NCBI GenBank assembly: GCA_900765525.1
Contig: CAAFRY010000191.1
Span: 1-51,998, forward strand
DNA from: an uncultured Blautia sp.
GTDB lineage: Bacteria; Bacillota; Clostridia; Lachnospirales; Lachnospiraceae
Reading direction: 5' to 3'
Length of the DNA: 51,998 nt
Each line of letters opens with the position of its first letter. Positions within the stretch are counted from its first letter, which is position 1. A program made the position numbers and the translations under genes. This document shows positions 16,568 to 24,374 of this stretch, one piece after another. Below the pieces are notes generated by a model. That model was not told the origin of the DNA. It ran no database searches and worked only from the letters and a program-made list of their open reading frames with translations.

Positions 16568-18160
16568 TTAATTTCGGGAAAATTCTGCAAGGCGCAGGCC
16601 TTCATTTCTGTCCAGAGTCATGCCGATACTCCAGCTGTTAATAAACAGCAGCAGGGGATTTCCCTTTAAATCCATAACTTTTTTCATATCTGAGGTTCCC
16701 GTAAGATTCTTTACATCCACCTCTTCTTTATTCTCAATCCAGCGGATATGCTCATAAGGCAGGTTTTCCAGACGAATATCCACATTATATTCGTTTTCCA
16801 GTCTGTATTTCAAAACATCAAACTGCAGAACGCCTACTACGCCTACAATGATTTCTTCCATACCTCCCATGATTTCCTGGAAAATCTGGATAGCTCCCTC
16901 CTGGGCAATCTGGTTGATGCCTTTCACAAACTGCTTTCTTTTCATGCTGTCCAGAAGCCTTACCCTGGCAAAATGCTCCGGGGCAAAGGTAGGGATTCCC
17001 TCATACTGGAATTTTTTCCCGGGAGCGCAGACTGTATCTCCGATGGAAAAAATACCCGGGTCAAAGACACCGATAATATCTCCTGCATAGGCTTCTTCCA
17101 CTACATGGCGGTCCTGGGCCATCATCTGCTGCGGCTGGGACAGGCGCATTTTTTTGTTTCCCTGTACATGGTACACTTCTTTCTGAGCCTCAAATTTGCC
17201 GGAACAGATTCTCATAAAGGCGATTCTGTCTCTATGGTTTTTATTCATATTTGCCTGGATTTTAAATACAAAAGCGGAAAAATCCGGCTCCATGGGGTCA
17301 ATCTCTCCCTGGTCTGAAACTCTTGGCAAAGGAGAGGAAGTCATTTTCAGGAAGTGCTTCAAAAAAGTCTCCACGCCGAAGTTGGTAAGGGCGGAACCGA
17401 AAAATACAGGAGATAAGGCTCCTTTATCGACCAGCTCCTGGTCAAACTCTGCGCTGGCTCCGTCTAAAAGCTCGATTTCTTCTAAAAGCTGCTCTTTTTG
17501 TTCCTCATCTAACACATCCAGCAGATGCCCGTCATCCAGCTCTATTTCTTCCTCCAAACCCTCTCTGGTACCTTTCATGGTATCGGAAAAGGTCAGGACC
17601 TTTCCGGTTTCTCTGTCATAAACACCTCTGAATTTTTTTCCTGAGCCAATGGGCCAGTTAATAGGACAGGTGGGGATTCCCAGCTCTTTCTCAATGTCGT
17701 CCAGAAGCTCAAAAGTATCGTTAGCATCCCTATCCAGTTTGTTGATAAAGGTAAAAATAGGAATATGCCGCATAGCACATACCTTAAACAGCTTTCTGGT
17801 CTGGGCCTCCACACCCTTGGAGGCGTCAATGACCATTACCGCAGAATCCGCAGCCATCAGGGTACGGTAAGTATCCTCGGAGAAATCCTGATGTCCGGGA
17901 GTGTCCAATATGTTAATGCAGTAACCTTCATAATTAAACTGCAGCACAGAGGAGGTAACGGAAATACCTCTCTCTTTCTCAATTTCCATCCAGTCGGACA
18001 CCGCATGGCGGGCCGTTGCCTTCCCCTTTACGCTTCCGGCCAGGTTTATGGCGCCTCCATAGAGCAAAAATTTCTCTGTCAGGGTAGTCTTTCCGGCATC
18101 GGGATGGGAAATGATTGCAAATGTACGTCTTTTTCTGATTTCTTTGGTATAGTCAGCCAC
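16568..18160 (-). CDS. prfC: Peptide chain release factor 3
   Basis: RF3 is a GTPase that removes RF1/RF2 from the ribosome after peptide release. The 530-aa protein has G1 SHPDAGKTTLTEK near the start, G3 DTPGHQDF, G4 NKLDRD, and the C-terminal domain with HVVEEAYAGDIIGVFDPG and VVGVLQFDVLKYRLENEY, diagnostic of RF3 rather than EF-G. The start is GTG at 18160 with AAGGAGGG 7 nt upstream. It lies 102 bp after spoIIIAH; a TTGACA near 18255 may be part of its promoter, but the best -10 is spaced poorly. Confidence 0.97.
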   Translation of the reverse strand: MADYTKEIRKRRTFAIISHPDAGKTTLTEKFLLYGGAINLAGSVKGKATARHAVSDWMEIEKERGISVTSSVLQFNYEGYCINILDTPGHQDFSEDTYRTLMAADSAVMVIDASKGVEAQTRKLFKVCAMRHIPIFTFINKLDRDANDTFELLDDIEKELGIPTCPINWPIGSGKKFRGVYDRETGKVLTFSDTMKGTREGLEEEIELDDGHLLDVLDEEQKEQLLEEIELLDGASAEFDQELVDKGALSPVFFGSALTNFGVETFLKHFLKMTSSPLPRVSDQGEIDPMEPDFSAFVFKIQANMNKNHRDRIAFMRICSGKFEAQKEVYHVQGNKKMRLSQPQQMMAQDRHVVEEAYAGDIIGVFDPGIFSIGDTVCAPGKKFQYEGIPTFAPEHFARVRLLDSMKRKQFVKGINQIAQEGAIQIFQEIMGGMEEIIVGVVGVLQFDVLKYRLENEYNVDIRLENLPYEHIRWIENKEEVDVKNLTGTSDMKKVMDLKGNPLLLFINSWSIGMTLDRNEGLRLAEFSRN

Positions 18161-18262
18161 GAATAGGCCCTCCTTTTATTTCAACATGTTATCCACTGTT
18201 TACTTGCTTTTTTGCACACTGACGCTATTTTAGTATACCCCTTACCGGCGTGTCAAGGTCTT

Positions 18263-18973
18263 TTACTGATTTTCCCCGGTTCCGTCTTCCAGCGGCGTAA
18301 TGACGATATTCTCCACAGGAACATTGGTCTTTCTTTTTACAATATCCTCAATCTGAGCCCGGCTGGCGTCCTCCATATATTCCTGGGGCACAATCACATC
18401 TGCACTGTCACCCGTAAGATTTACCACTACGTCTGCAAAGCCCTGGGCATCCAAAAGAAGCTCTGCCGCTTCCTCCTGCTCTGCCAGGTCAGTCATGTTT
18501 ACCATGGAATTCACAGCTTCCTGTTTCTGCTCATCTCCCAGGTTTTCATTATTGATGATTTCCAGAAGGGTTTCCTTGTTGGCAGAACGTACCTGCTCCC
18601 GGCTGACCTTGGCCTGGGCTGCAAAGTTGGAAGCTCCTGTCAGCACTGCTTCTCCCGGAGTCTCTGTCTCTGCTGTCTCTCCCTCAGCCTGGGCTGTATC
18701 CTGTCCCTCTTCTTCCTGGGCTTCCCCGGTTTCTGCTGCCTTGTTGTTTTCCTCCAAAAGGGCTGTCTCATCGGTTAAATCATAGTCCAGGCTTTCAATT
18801 TCCTCCACAATGCCGGTATCCGAAGCTGTCTGGGCTGCATCCTCTGTGTCATCCTTATTCCATGCGCTGTCAATTCCCAGATTGTTATCTGAGTAATTGA
18901 TGTACCCTGCCACTGCAATCATGATTGCCAATGCCGTAATGATAACCTGATTTTTCTTGAAGATTTTTTTCAT
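18263..18973 (-). CDS. spoIIIAH: Stage III sporulation protein AH
   Basis: SpoIIIAH sits in the mother-cell membrane and pairs with forespore SpoIIQ to form the feeding-tube channel. The 236-aa protein has one N-terminal membrane segment (about residues 9-24), a variable linker very rich in E, D, A and T (about 35-110), and the conserved C-terminal YscJ/FliF-like ring domain starting near SREQVRSANKETLLEIINNE. The ATG at 18973 is chosen over one two codons upstream because the distance from GAGGAG is better. It is the last gene of the operon. Whether spoIIQ occurs in this genome cannot be seen. Confidence 0.94.
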   Translation of the reverse strand: MKKIFKKNQVIITALAIMIAVAGYINYSDNNLGIDSAWNKDDTEDAAQTASDTGIVEEIESLDYDLTDETALLEENNKAAETGEAQEEEGQDTAQAEGETAETETPGEAVLTGASNFAAQAKVSREQVRSANKETLLEIINNENLGDEQKQEAVNSMVNMTDLAEQEEAAELLLDAQGFADVVVNLTGDSADVIVPQEYMEDASRAQIEDIVKRKTNVPVENIVITPLEDGTGENQ

Positions 18974-18985
18974 GCACATTCTCCT

Positions 18986-19459
18986 CTAATTCATTTTCAT
19001 TACTTTAATTTTATGGGCTTCCACCTGAAATAATACCTGGCAGGCCTCCTGAATATTATGGATAACCACCGGATTGTCCCCTCCCTGGGCTACCACCACC
19101 ACCCCTATAACCTTTGGGTACACCTCAGAAGCTACATAGGGTGACTGATTTCCCTTTGCGTCCTTTTCATACACGGTCTGGCTTTCGTCTTTTTCCACTA
19201 CCTTTGTTTCTGTTCCCTCACAGGTAAGAAAGACCTGAGTTTTCCCGATGCCTTCCACTTGTTCCAAGGCAAGCTTCAGCTTCTCCTCCATAATACTCTG
19301 CCAGTCCCGGGAGGAAGTCTCCTCTGAAACTGCTGTCGTTTTTTCCTCTTCTTCCTGACCGCTGTTTTTCACCGGAAGAGCAATAATTAAAAGCAGCAGC
19401 CCTGCCAGCAGCAGAACAGCCAGATTTTCTTTTTTTAAAACTTTTTCCAGAGGCTTCAA
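18986..19459 (-). CDS. spoIIIAG: Stage III sporulation protein AG
   Basis: SpoIIIAG forms a large ring in the intermembrane space of the SpoIIIA-SpoIIQ complex. The 157-aa protein has a membrane segment at about residues 12-27, an E/T-rich linker, then a ring-building domain with MEEKLKLALEQVEGIGKTQ, a beta-rich insert containing SQTVYEKDAKGNQSPY, and VIGVVVVAQGGDNPVV. Its start overlaps the spoIIIAF stop by 4 bp and spoIIIAH follows after 12 bp. Confidence 0.94.
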   Translation of the reverse strand: MKPLEKVLKKENLAVLLLAGLLLLIIALPVKNSGQEEEEKTTAVSEETSSRDWQSIMEEKLKLALEQVEGIGKTQVFLTCEGTETKVVEKDESQTVYEKDAKGNQSPYVASEVYPKVIGVVVVAQGGDNPVVIHNIQEACQVLFQVEAHKIKVMKMN

Positions 19460-19770
19460 GGAACCACCTCCTGACCTGTCACTACCCTTTCACCACCCTG
19501 AAATTCCTGCTGCCACTGCCTGGCCTTATCCTCCCATTGTTCCCGCTCCTCCTCCAGCTCCTGCCAAAACTCTTCCGCATAAGCATCCACCTGTTCCTGA
19601 ATTCCCCCCAGCTTTAAAAGGGGAGAGAGCAGTACCAGAATAAGAAGGAGCCCCATATAATACTGTACATATTTTTTGTAGCTGTTATCCGGAAGAAGGT
19701 TGAGAACAGCGGAGAGAATAACAAAATAGCAGGCCAGACTCTGTATCCAGGAATAAATCCCTTCTGTCAT
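19456..19770 (-). CDS. spoIIIAF: Stage III sporulation protein AF
   Basis: This 104-aa protein has two N-terminal membrane helices (about residues 7-24 and 34-52) followed by a short soluble helical part rich in E and Q, shorter than the soluble domain of B. subtilis SpoIIIAF. The LLPDNSYKKYVQYYMGLLLIL segment is typical of the family. It lies 15 bp after spoIIIAE and overlaps spoIIIAG by 4 bp. Position within the operon makes the call firm despite low sequence conservation. Confidence 0.9.
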   Translation of the reverse strand: MTEGIYSWIQSLACYFVILSAVLNLLPDNSYKKYVQYYMGLLLILVLLSPLLKLGGIQEQVDAYAEEFWQELEEEREQWEDKARQWQQEFQGGERVVTGQEVVP

Positions 19771-19785
19771 AGAGACACCTTCTTT

Positions 19786-20970
19786 CTAACGGGAAATAAA
19801 CGACACAGATAAAACGGCAATCGTAATAAGGAAAAGCAATTCCACCGTAAGCAAAACCTTTAAAAGCAGCCGGCAGCCTTCTCCCATAGTGGAAATACAG
19901 CCTACCATCCGCTTATCAGAAACCGGCTGCATCAGGGCCGCCAAAAATTTATAGGTAAGCGCTGTAATGGCCAACTGGATAACCGGAGGCAGCCCAAGAA
20001 CCAGAAGCACCAGGATTCCTGCCACTCCCAGGCAGTTCCGTATGAGAACAGCCGTCCCCAATGCCACCTCTGTCACGCCGTTTATAGCATTTCCCACGCC
20101 CGGAATGGCTGCCGCCGTCTTTCCCAGCATATCTCTTTTCAGAGAATCCACTGCCGGGCTTATCATGTTCTGAAGTACCTGCATTCCGATAATCACACCG
20201 GTACAGGTTTTCAATGCCCATTCCACAAGGGTACGGATAAGGTCCCCTGTTTTCGAGAGGAAATCCTCCTTATGCAGGTAATTCACCAATTCCAGCACCA
20301 CATAGGCCTGAATCCCCGGCAGCACTGCCTTTAAAAGCACCATTTGTATCAAGAAAATCACCGCCAGGACCATTTCATAAAACACCATGGCAGTGGCGGC
20401 TCCCGTGGCGGCTGTGACGGCCAAAAAATAGGAAGGCATCAGGGCCTGCATAAAAACAATAAAATTCTGCAAATCCCCCGCCAGCCCATGACTCAGTTTC
20501 CCGAACGAAGTGGCCAAAATAGCCAGAAGAAGCATGTACACCAGATAAAAGCTCATATCCTGAGCCTGACCGCTTCCGAAAGCACCTGTAAAATTAGAGA
20601 ACAAAGCTCCGGCCAGAGCCAGCAGCACAACCTGGAGCAGCACTTGTCTGTCAGACCCCAGCTGGTGGAGAAAAAGTTGTCCCAAAAGTTCTTTTATGGT
20701 TTCCCAGGAAAACACCTCCCCGCCGGACAGAGCCTCCTCCAAAAACTGTCGGATACTGAAGGTGTCCTCTCCCAGCAGCTGGTTCATGGCTTCCTGAACC
20801 TCTTCCAGGTCCAGACCTTCCAGAAATTCCTCTTCACCGGCTTCATCACCGCTTTCTAAACCCAGTTCTTCTCCTTTCACCACCTGCGGATTTGGGAAGG
20901 AAAGGAATAGCCACAGAAAGAATAAGGCCAGAAGCAAAACCCTTTTCCTTAGTCTGCTCCCGGCCTTCAT
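19786..20970 (-). CDS. spoIIIAE: Stage III sporulation protein AE
   Basis: SpoIIIAE is the polytopic membrane core of the SpoIIIA complex. The 394-aa protein has a signal-like N-terminus, a soluble acidic segment with repeated glutamates (about 35-90), then seven or eight hydrophobic segments. Conserved pieces include KDMLGKTAAAIPGVGNAINGV-like sequence near residue 285 and the ALMQPVSDKRMVGCIS region near the end. Its start overlaps the spoIIIAD stop by 4 bp. Confidence 0.94.
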   Translation of the reverse strand: MKAGSRLRKRVLLLALFFLWLFLSFPNPQVVKGEELGLESGDEAGEEEFLEGLDLEEVQEAMNQLLGEDTFSIRQFLEEALSGGEVFSWETIKELLGQLFLHQLGSDRQVLLQVVLLALAGALFSNFTGAFGSGQAQDMSFYLVYMLLLAILATSFGKLSHGLAGDLQNFIVFMQALMPSYFLAVTAATGAATAMVFYEMVLAVIFLIQMVLLKAVLPGIQAYVVLELVNYLHKEDFLSKTGDLIRTLVEWALKTCTGVIIGMQVLQNMISPAVDSLKRDMLGKTAAAIPGVGNAINGVTEVALGTAVLIRNCLGVAGILVLLVLGLPPVIQLAITALTYKFLAALMQPVSDKRMVGCISTMGEGCRLLLKVLLTVELLFLITIAVLSVSFISR

Positions 20971-21353
20971 GACAGAAAACCGGAGATAGCTTCCAGCAGA
21001 GCCAAAAGCACCGGAAGGGAAAGCACCATGATATACAGCTTGGTAAAAATTTCTATTTGTCCTGCAATAGCGCCATAGCCTGCATCCTTGCAGATATTGG
21101 AGGAGAACTGGCCAATATAGGTGACGCCGATAACTTTCAGCAGGGTAGCCAGATATTTCTCATCCAAAGGAAGGTAGTCCTGAATTTTCAGCACAGAGGA
21201 AAAAAGATAGGACAGCTTTTGGGCCATATACATAAAGATAAGGATTCCCACGGCCAGGCTTATATACACGGAGTATTCCGGTTTGGAGCCCTTCAGCACA
21301 AGGCCCAAAAACATTCCGGTGAATCCCAGCATCACAATTTTCACAACATCCAT
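20967..21353 (-). CDS. spoIIIAD: Stage III sporulation protein AD
   Basis: This 128-aa integral membrane protein of the SpoIIIAC/AD family has four hydrophobic segments and the motif VIGVTYIGQFSSNICKDAGYG, strongly conserved in the family. It acts with SpoIIIAC and SpoIIIAE in the channel. It follows spoIIIAC by 15 bp and overlaps spoIIIAE by 4 bp. Confidence 0.94.
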   Translation of the reverse strand: MDVVKIVMLGFTGMFLGLVLKGSKPEYSVYISLAVGILIFMYMAQKLSYLFSSVLKIQDYLPLDEKYLATLLKVIGVTYIGQFSSNICKDAGYGAIAGQIEIFTKLYIMVLSLPVLLALLEAISGFLS

Positions 21354-21368
21354 ATCCTCTCTCCTCTC

Positions 21369-21566
21369 TCACAGGGCAAATAAATCCTGAATGGTCCGAA
21401 ACAAATCGTAAATATAGGGCAGTATCCAGAACAGCACCAGCACCAGTCCTGCAAGGCTTGTGAGAAAGGCCAGCTCTTCTCTCTGGCTGTGCTTTAAAAT
21501 CTGGCACAGGACAGACACCAGAATTCCCACGGCCCCTATTTTAAACAATATACTTACCTCCACCAC
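21369..21566 (-). CDS. spoIIIAC: Stage III sporulation protein AC
   Basis: This 65-aa protein has two membrane helices (about 5-24 and 34-55) separated by KHSQREELA, the layout of SpoIIIAC. It shares a fold with the SpoIIIAD N-terminus. It lies 30 bp after spoIIIAB and 15 bp before spoIIIAD. The size matches the family exactly. Confidence 0.94.
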   Translation of the reverse strand: MVEVSILFKIGAVGILVSVLCQILKHSQREELAFLTSLAGLVLVLFWILPYIYDLFRTIQDLFAL

Positions 21567-21596
21567 TGACCTCCTCTCTTGGGCTGTCCCAGCCTT

Positions 21597-22115
21597 CTAA
21601 AGGAACAAAAGGGCCAGGAAAATCCCTCCTAAAATTCCCATACTCTGATACAGCTTTTTCTTTGTGGGAGCCTCCAGGTTTGTCCTTTCAATCTCCCTTT
21701 TTAACTCCTCCAGATACAGAGCCGCCGTGGTCTCCTGGGTAGAAGCATCCAGATAACCCAGACACTCCCCCAGCCTGGCCAGCTCTTCCCTGTCCCTGGA
21801 ATTCAGGCCGCTGTTCCCTAAATATTCCTCTGCTTTCTGGGCAAAAATCTGAGAAAACCGTTCCCCCTGATAGGCTCCGGCTGCCCTGGCCGCTTCTCTT
21901 AGGAAATCTGCCAGAGGACTTTTTACCTTCAAAGCCACCCGCTCCATAGCCTCAGGCAGGGCCTCTCTGCGACAGGTAATCTCCCCTAAAAGCAGCACAA
22001 CCATTTTCTGTATCTCTTCCAATTGCCTTTGTCTTCTCCCATAGGACAGGCTCTTGGAAAATCCCATTGCTCCACAGGAAAAAACCACTAAAATAACTCC
22101 GGCAGCCTTCAGCAT
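21597..22115 (-). CDS. spoIIIAB: Stage III sporulation protein AB
   Basis: This 172-aa protein has an N-terminal membrane segment (about 4-20), a helical soluble domain with RQRQLEEIQKMVVLLLGEITCR, and a C-terminal hydrophobic helix (GILGGIFLALLFL). The fold resembles type II secretion GspF, which suits a partner for the ATPase SpoIIIAA. It overlaps spoIIIAA by 7 bp, indicating translational coupling. Confidence 0.94.
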   Translation of the reverse strand: MLKAAGVILVVFSCGAMGFSKSLSYGRRQRQLEEIQKMVVLLLGEITCRREALPEAMERVALKVKSPLADFLREAARAAGAYQGERFSQIFAQKAEEYLGNSGLNSRDREELARLGECLGYLDASTQETTAALYLEELKREIERTNLEAPTKKKLYQSMGILGGIFLALLFL

Positions 22116-23080
22116 AAAATTCCCTGTTTTCGTTTCCAGTCAAAAAGACTGGTTCCCCTTTCATCAAAAATAGCCTTTACCCGGCCGGCTCTGTCTTCAT
22201 GATGCAGGACAATATATCTTTCAAAAACCTTCTCCTGCACCAGTCTCTGCATCAAAGGCTTTCTCTTTATATCCTCCACAGAGCTGCCGTGTACTGTGGC
22301 AAAAAGCTTGCAGCCGCAGTGAATCACTGATTCAATGGCGTGAATGTCCTCATAATCTCCCAGCTCATCTACTGCCACCACCTCAGGAGACATAGAGCGA
22401 ATGAGCATCATCATACCTTCAGCCTTGGGGCAGCAGTCCAGCACATCTGTGCGGATTCCCAAGTCATTCTGGGGTACTCCCTGATAAGAGCCTCCGATTT
22501 CCGAGCGTTCGTCCACCACTCCCACAGAAACTCCGGGAAGATAGACGCTTCCGCTGCTTACCTGACGGATAAGGTCCCGAAGCAGGGTTGTTTTGCCGCA
22601 CCGGGGCGGCGAGACTATCAAAGTATGGCAGATTCGGTTGTTCTTTATAATATAGGGAAGTATGGGCGTAGCACAGCCCTTTATCTGATGTGACAATCTC
22701 AAATTGATATAAGATATGTATTTTACGCCCTTAATCCTGTCCCCCTCCAGGACAGTCTTCCCGGCAATTCCCACCCGGTGGCCTCCCTGAATGGTAATGA
22801 ACCCCTGGCGGATTTCTTCCTCAAAAGCATACATGGAATAGCCGCTGACATACTCCATGGTTTCCTTCAAATCCTCTGCTTTCACAAAGCACGCCTCCTC
22901 TTCCTTCCTGGAAAAGTCTCCGCTTTTCGTAAGAAAATATTCCTTTCCCTGGTAAATTAAAATCAGAGGCGCATTGACACGAAGCCGGATTTCATAGACC
23001 TGCTCCATGTCAAAACGTGCCTGCAGAAGCGCCTGCCTGATATGAGCAGGAAACAATTTGGCAATTTCAGCCTGTTTCAT
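22109..23080 (-). CDS. spoIIIAA: Stage III sporulation protein AA, ATPase
   Basis: SpoIIIAA is the secretion-type ATPase of the channel, acting on the mother-cell side. The protein has Walker A in SPPRCGKTTLLRDL (about residues 157-170), a Walker B-like VVAVDELGDYED, and FATVHGSSVEDI. I chose the ATG at 23080 (323 aa), where GAGGTGAGG precedes it, over an in-frame start at 23116 that lies inside the promoter region. It is the first of eight genes. An inverted repeat spans the start region. Confidence 0.94.
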   Translation of the reverse strand: MKQAEIAKLFPAHIRQALLQARFDMEQVYEIRLRVNAPLILIYQGKEYFLTKSGDFSRKEEEACFVKAEDLKETMEYVSGYSMYAFEEEIRQGFITIQGGHRVGIAGKTVLEGDRIKGVKYISYINLRLSHQIKGCATPILPYIIKNNRICHTLIVSPPRCGKTTLLRDLIRQVSSGSVYLPGVSVGVVDERSEIGGSYQGVPQNDLGIRTDVLDCCPKAEGMMMLIRSMSPEVVAVDELGDYEDIHAIESVIHCGCKLFATVHGSSVEDIKRKPLMQRLVQEKVFERYIVLHHEDRAGRVKAIFDERGTSLFDWKRKQGILC

Positions 23081-23116
23081 TGTCCTCACCTCTTTATGAT
23101 AAATATATGAGGACAA
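23080..23116. promoter_or_regulatory. Inverted repeat and sigma-E-like -10 ahead of spoIIIAA
   Basis: TTGTCCTCA (23080-23088) is the exact complement of TGAGGACAA (23108-23116). On the minus strand CATATATT (23102-23109) resembles the sigma-E -10 CATACAAT, but no good -35 lies at the expected distance. If transcription starts in the loop, the repeat is a DNA site rather than an RNA hairpin. Confidence 0.4.
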
Positions 23117-23127
23117 TCCATAATTAG

Positions 23128-23171
23128 AACAAAAAGAAAGCCCGGGGTTGCTTTATACCCGGACTTTCTTT
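23128..23171 (-). terminator. Terminator of the DUF4430-ECF operon
   Basis: On the minus strand AAAGAAAGTCCGGG pairs with CCCGGGCTTTCTTT (one G-U) and is followed by a T-tract. The left arm covers the stop codon of the ECF gene. It insulates spoIIIAA from the B12-controlled transcript. Confidence 0.85.
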
Positions 23172-23665
23172 TTTCCTTGATTTAATTTGGACAAAACGGC
23201 GTATAGTGGTTTAAACAGCAGCAGACATACTGCCACATTGCCGATACAATGGGCAATATCAAAGGGCAGCCCTGACAGCCAATAGGATAGGGCTGCACCT
23301 GGTCCTCCTGCAAACAGGTAGGGAACAGCGCACAGAGCCCCGAAGGCTATTCCGAAAAATCCGGAAATGATGCTGAAAAGCAGAACTGATTTTTGCCCTC
23401 GGAAAGCCAACACCACCAACGCTAAAATACTCCACACATATAAATAATTTATCCACCAGATTCCAAAGCCGTAAAACATGCCCTCCAATAAGGCAAAGAC
23501 ATATATAATAAAGAAAACCTTTCTTCCCAGCACCAGAGTATATAGGATGACCAGCAGAGAAACAATTTCCACATTAGGCAGAAAGGCCATAGCCACCTGC
23601 CCGGCAAAGAGTACGGCTGTAAGGATTCCCAGAATCACTAAATCTTCTGTATTTAGCCTCTTCAA
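23153..23665 (-). CDS. ECF transporter substrate-binding S component (probable cobalamin/corrinoid)
   Basis: This 170-aa integral membrane protein has about six hydrophobic segments. It looks like the S component of an energy-coupling factor transporter: MKRLNTEDLVILGILTAVLF opening, a small hydrophobic core with GMFYGFGIWWINYLYVW and GFFGIAFGALCAVPY, and a positively charged tail. S components bind a vitamin and dock to a shared EcfAAT module encoded elsewhere. Its ATG abuts the stop of the DUF4430 gene, and both lie behind a cobalamin riboswitch, so a B12 or corrinoid substrate is the natural inference. Specificity is not provable from this sequence. Confidence 0.82.
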   Translation of the reverse strand: MKRLNTEDLVILGILTAVLFAGQVAMAFLPNVEIVSLLVILYTLVLGRKVFFIIYVFALLEGMFYGFGIWWINYLYVWSILALVVLAFRGQKSVLLFSIISGFFGIAFGALCAVPYLFAGGPGAALSYWLSGLPFDIAHCIGNVAVCLLLFKPLYAVLSKLNQGKKKVRV

Positions 23666-24058
23666 TCAATACCCTTCTTTCAGTGTCAGCTCAAAGCTGT
23701 CCCCGTCCTCTATAGGCGTAGTGTCTACAGAAGTATTTACCTGTTCTCCAGCCTTTGTGATACACCACCACTGCTGCTTGGAATCATCCGCAGTTTCTCC
23801 GTTTACGGTTGTAATAAAAAGGCCGTATTCGCTTTCCTCTCCTTCAATCAGTCCTTCTTCCTGAAGAACCTCTCCCAGATATTGGAGGTCCGTATCGTAG
23901 GTGAAGGTTTCCTCTTTCTGTTCCAGATTGACTACAGTAACAGAAATATGTTTTTCTCCCTTGGAAGCTTCCGGTCTTGTTTTTATATACAGTATCCCAC
24001 CCAGGATACACACCAGAACCAGAAGAATTCCCGCTATCAGTATTCCTTTTTTCTTCAT
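23666..24058 (-). CDS. Membrane-anchored DUF4430 (transcobalamin C-terminal-like) protein
   Basis: The 130-aa protein has one N-terminal membrane anchor (about residues 4-25; the cysteine lacks a proper lipobox) and an extracellular domain matching DUF4430, the domain also found at the C-terminus of animal intrinsic factor and transcobalamin. Features seen are TFTYDTDLQYLGEVLQEEGL, then YGLFITTVNGETADDSKQQWW, and TSVDTTPIEDGDSFEL, all typical. It is the first gene after a cobalamin riboswitch and abuts an ECF S component. A surface corrinoid-binding role feeding the transporter is inferred from this context. Confidence 0.82.
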   Translation of the reverse strand: MKKKGILIAGILLVLVCILGGILYIKTRPEASKGEKHISVTVVNLEQKEETFTYDTDLQYLGEVLQEEGLIEGEESEYGLFITTVNGETADDSKQQWWCITKAGEQVNTSVDTTPIEDGDSFELTLKEGY

Positions 24059-24133
24059 CTGCTTTCCTTTCTGTCAGACTGCGAAAACCTTCCGGTACTT
24101 TGCTGCTCCCAGGTTACCAAAGTCCCCGGCAGT

Positions 24134-24167
24134 ACAAAAATAGACATCCGTTCTATGCCCCCGGATG
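24134..24167 (-). terminator. Riboswitch expression platform terminator
   Basis: On the minus strand CATCCG (24162-24167) and CGGATG (24145-24150) form a stem followed by TCTATTTTTG. It comes directly after the cobalamin aptamer, so ligand binding would favour termination before the DUF4430 gene. Confidence 0.7.
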
Positions 24168-24177
24168 GCTTTCTTCC

Positions 24178-24319
24178 ACGGATACCTGTATTCTGACTTG
24201 AGCCTTTTGTTTCCTACTAAAAACCCCTTCCCAGTCCAGCCAGTGGTAAAGTTTCTTTCGTTGCTCACACAGCAGGGATAAATCTGTTCCAGATTCGCAC
24301 TGGATTCCAAAATACCCGT
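24178..24319 (-). ncRNA. Cobalamin riboswitch aptamer
   Basis: Reading the minus strand, ACGGGTA and TATCCGT close the P1 stem. Between them lie the class hallmarks in order: AATCCAGTGCGAATCTGGA, a CTGTGTGAGCAACGAA junction, ACCACTGG, CTGGGAAGG followed by AGTAGG, and AAGTCAGAATACAGG (a B12-box variant). The aptamer is compact at about 142 nt. A promoter lies upstream and an intrinsic terminator downstream, giving a complete off-switch for the DUF4430 and ECF genes. Confidence 0.85.
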
Positions 24320-24344
24320 AGATTGTCTGTTTTTATTTTTTCTT

Positions 24345-24374
24345 ACTATATCACTGCCCAAGTTTCTTTGTCAA
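24345..24374 (-). promoter_or_regulatory. Promoter of the cobalamin riboswitch
   Basis: On the minus strand TTGACA (24369-24374) and TATAGT (24345-24350) are 18 bp apart. The -35 overlaps the 3' end of the PPTase gene. Confidence 0.7.

Noticed and set aside
18230..18262. TTGACA with TATACT as a prfC promoter
   Set aside because: The spacer is only 13 bp; at 17 bp the -10 would be CTAAAA. A promoter may exist here but cannot be defined.
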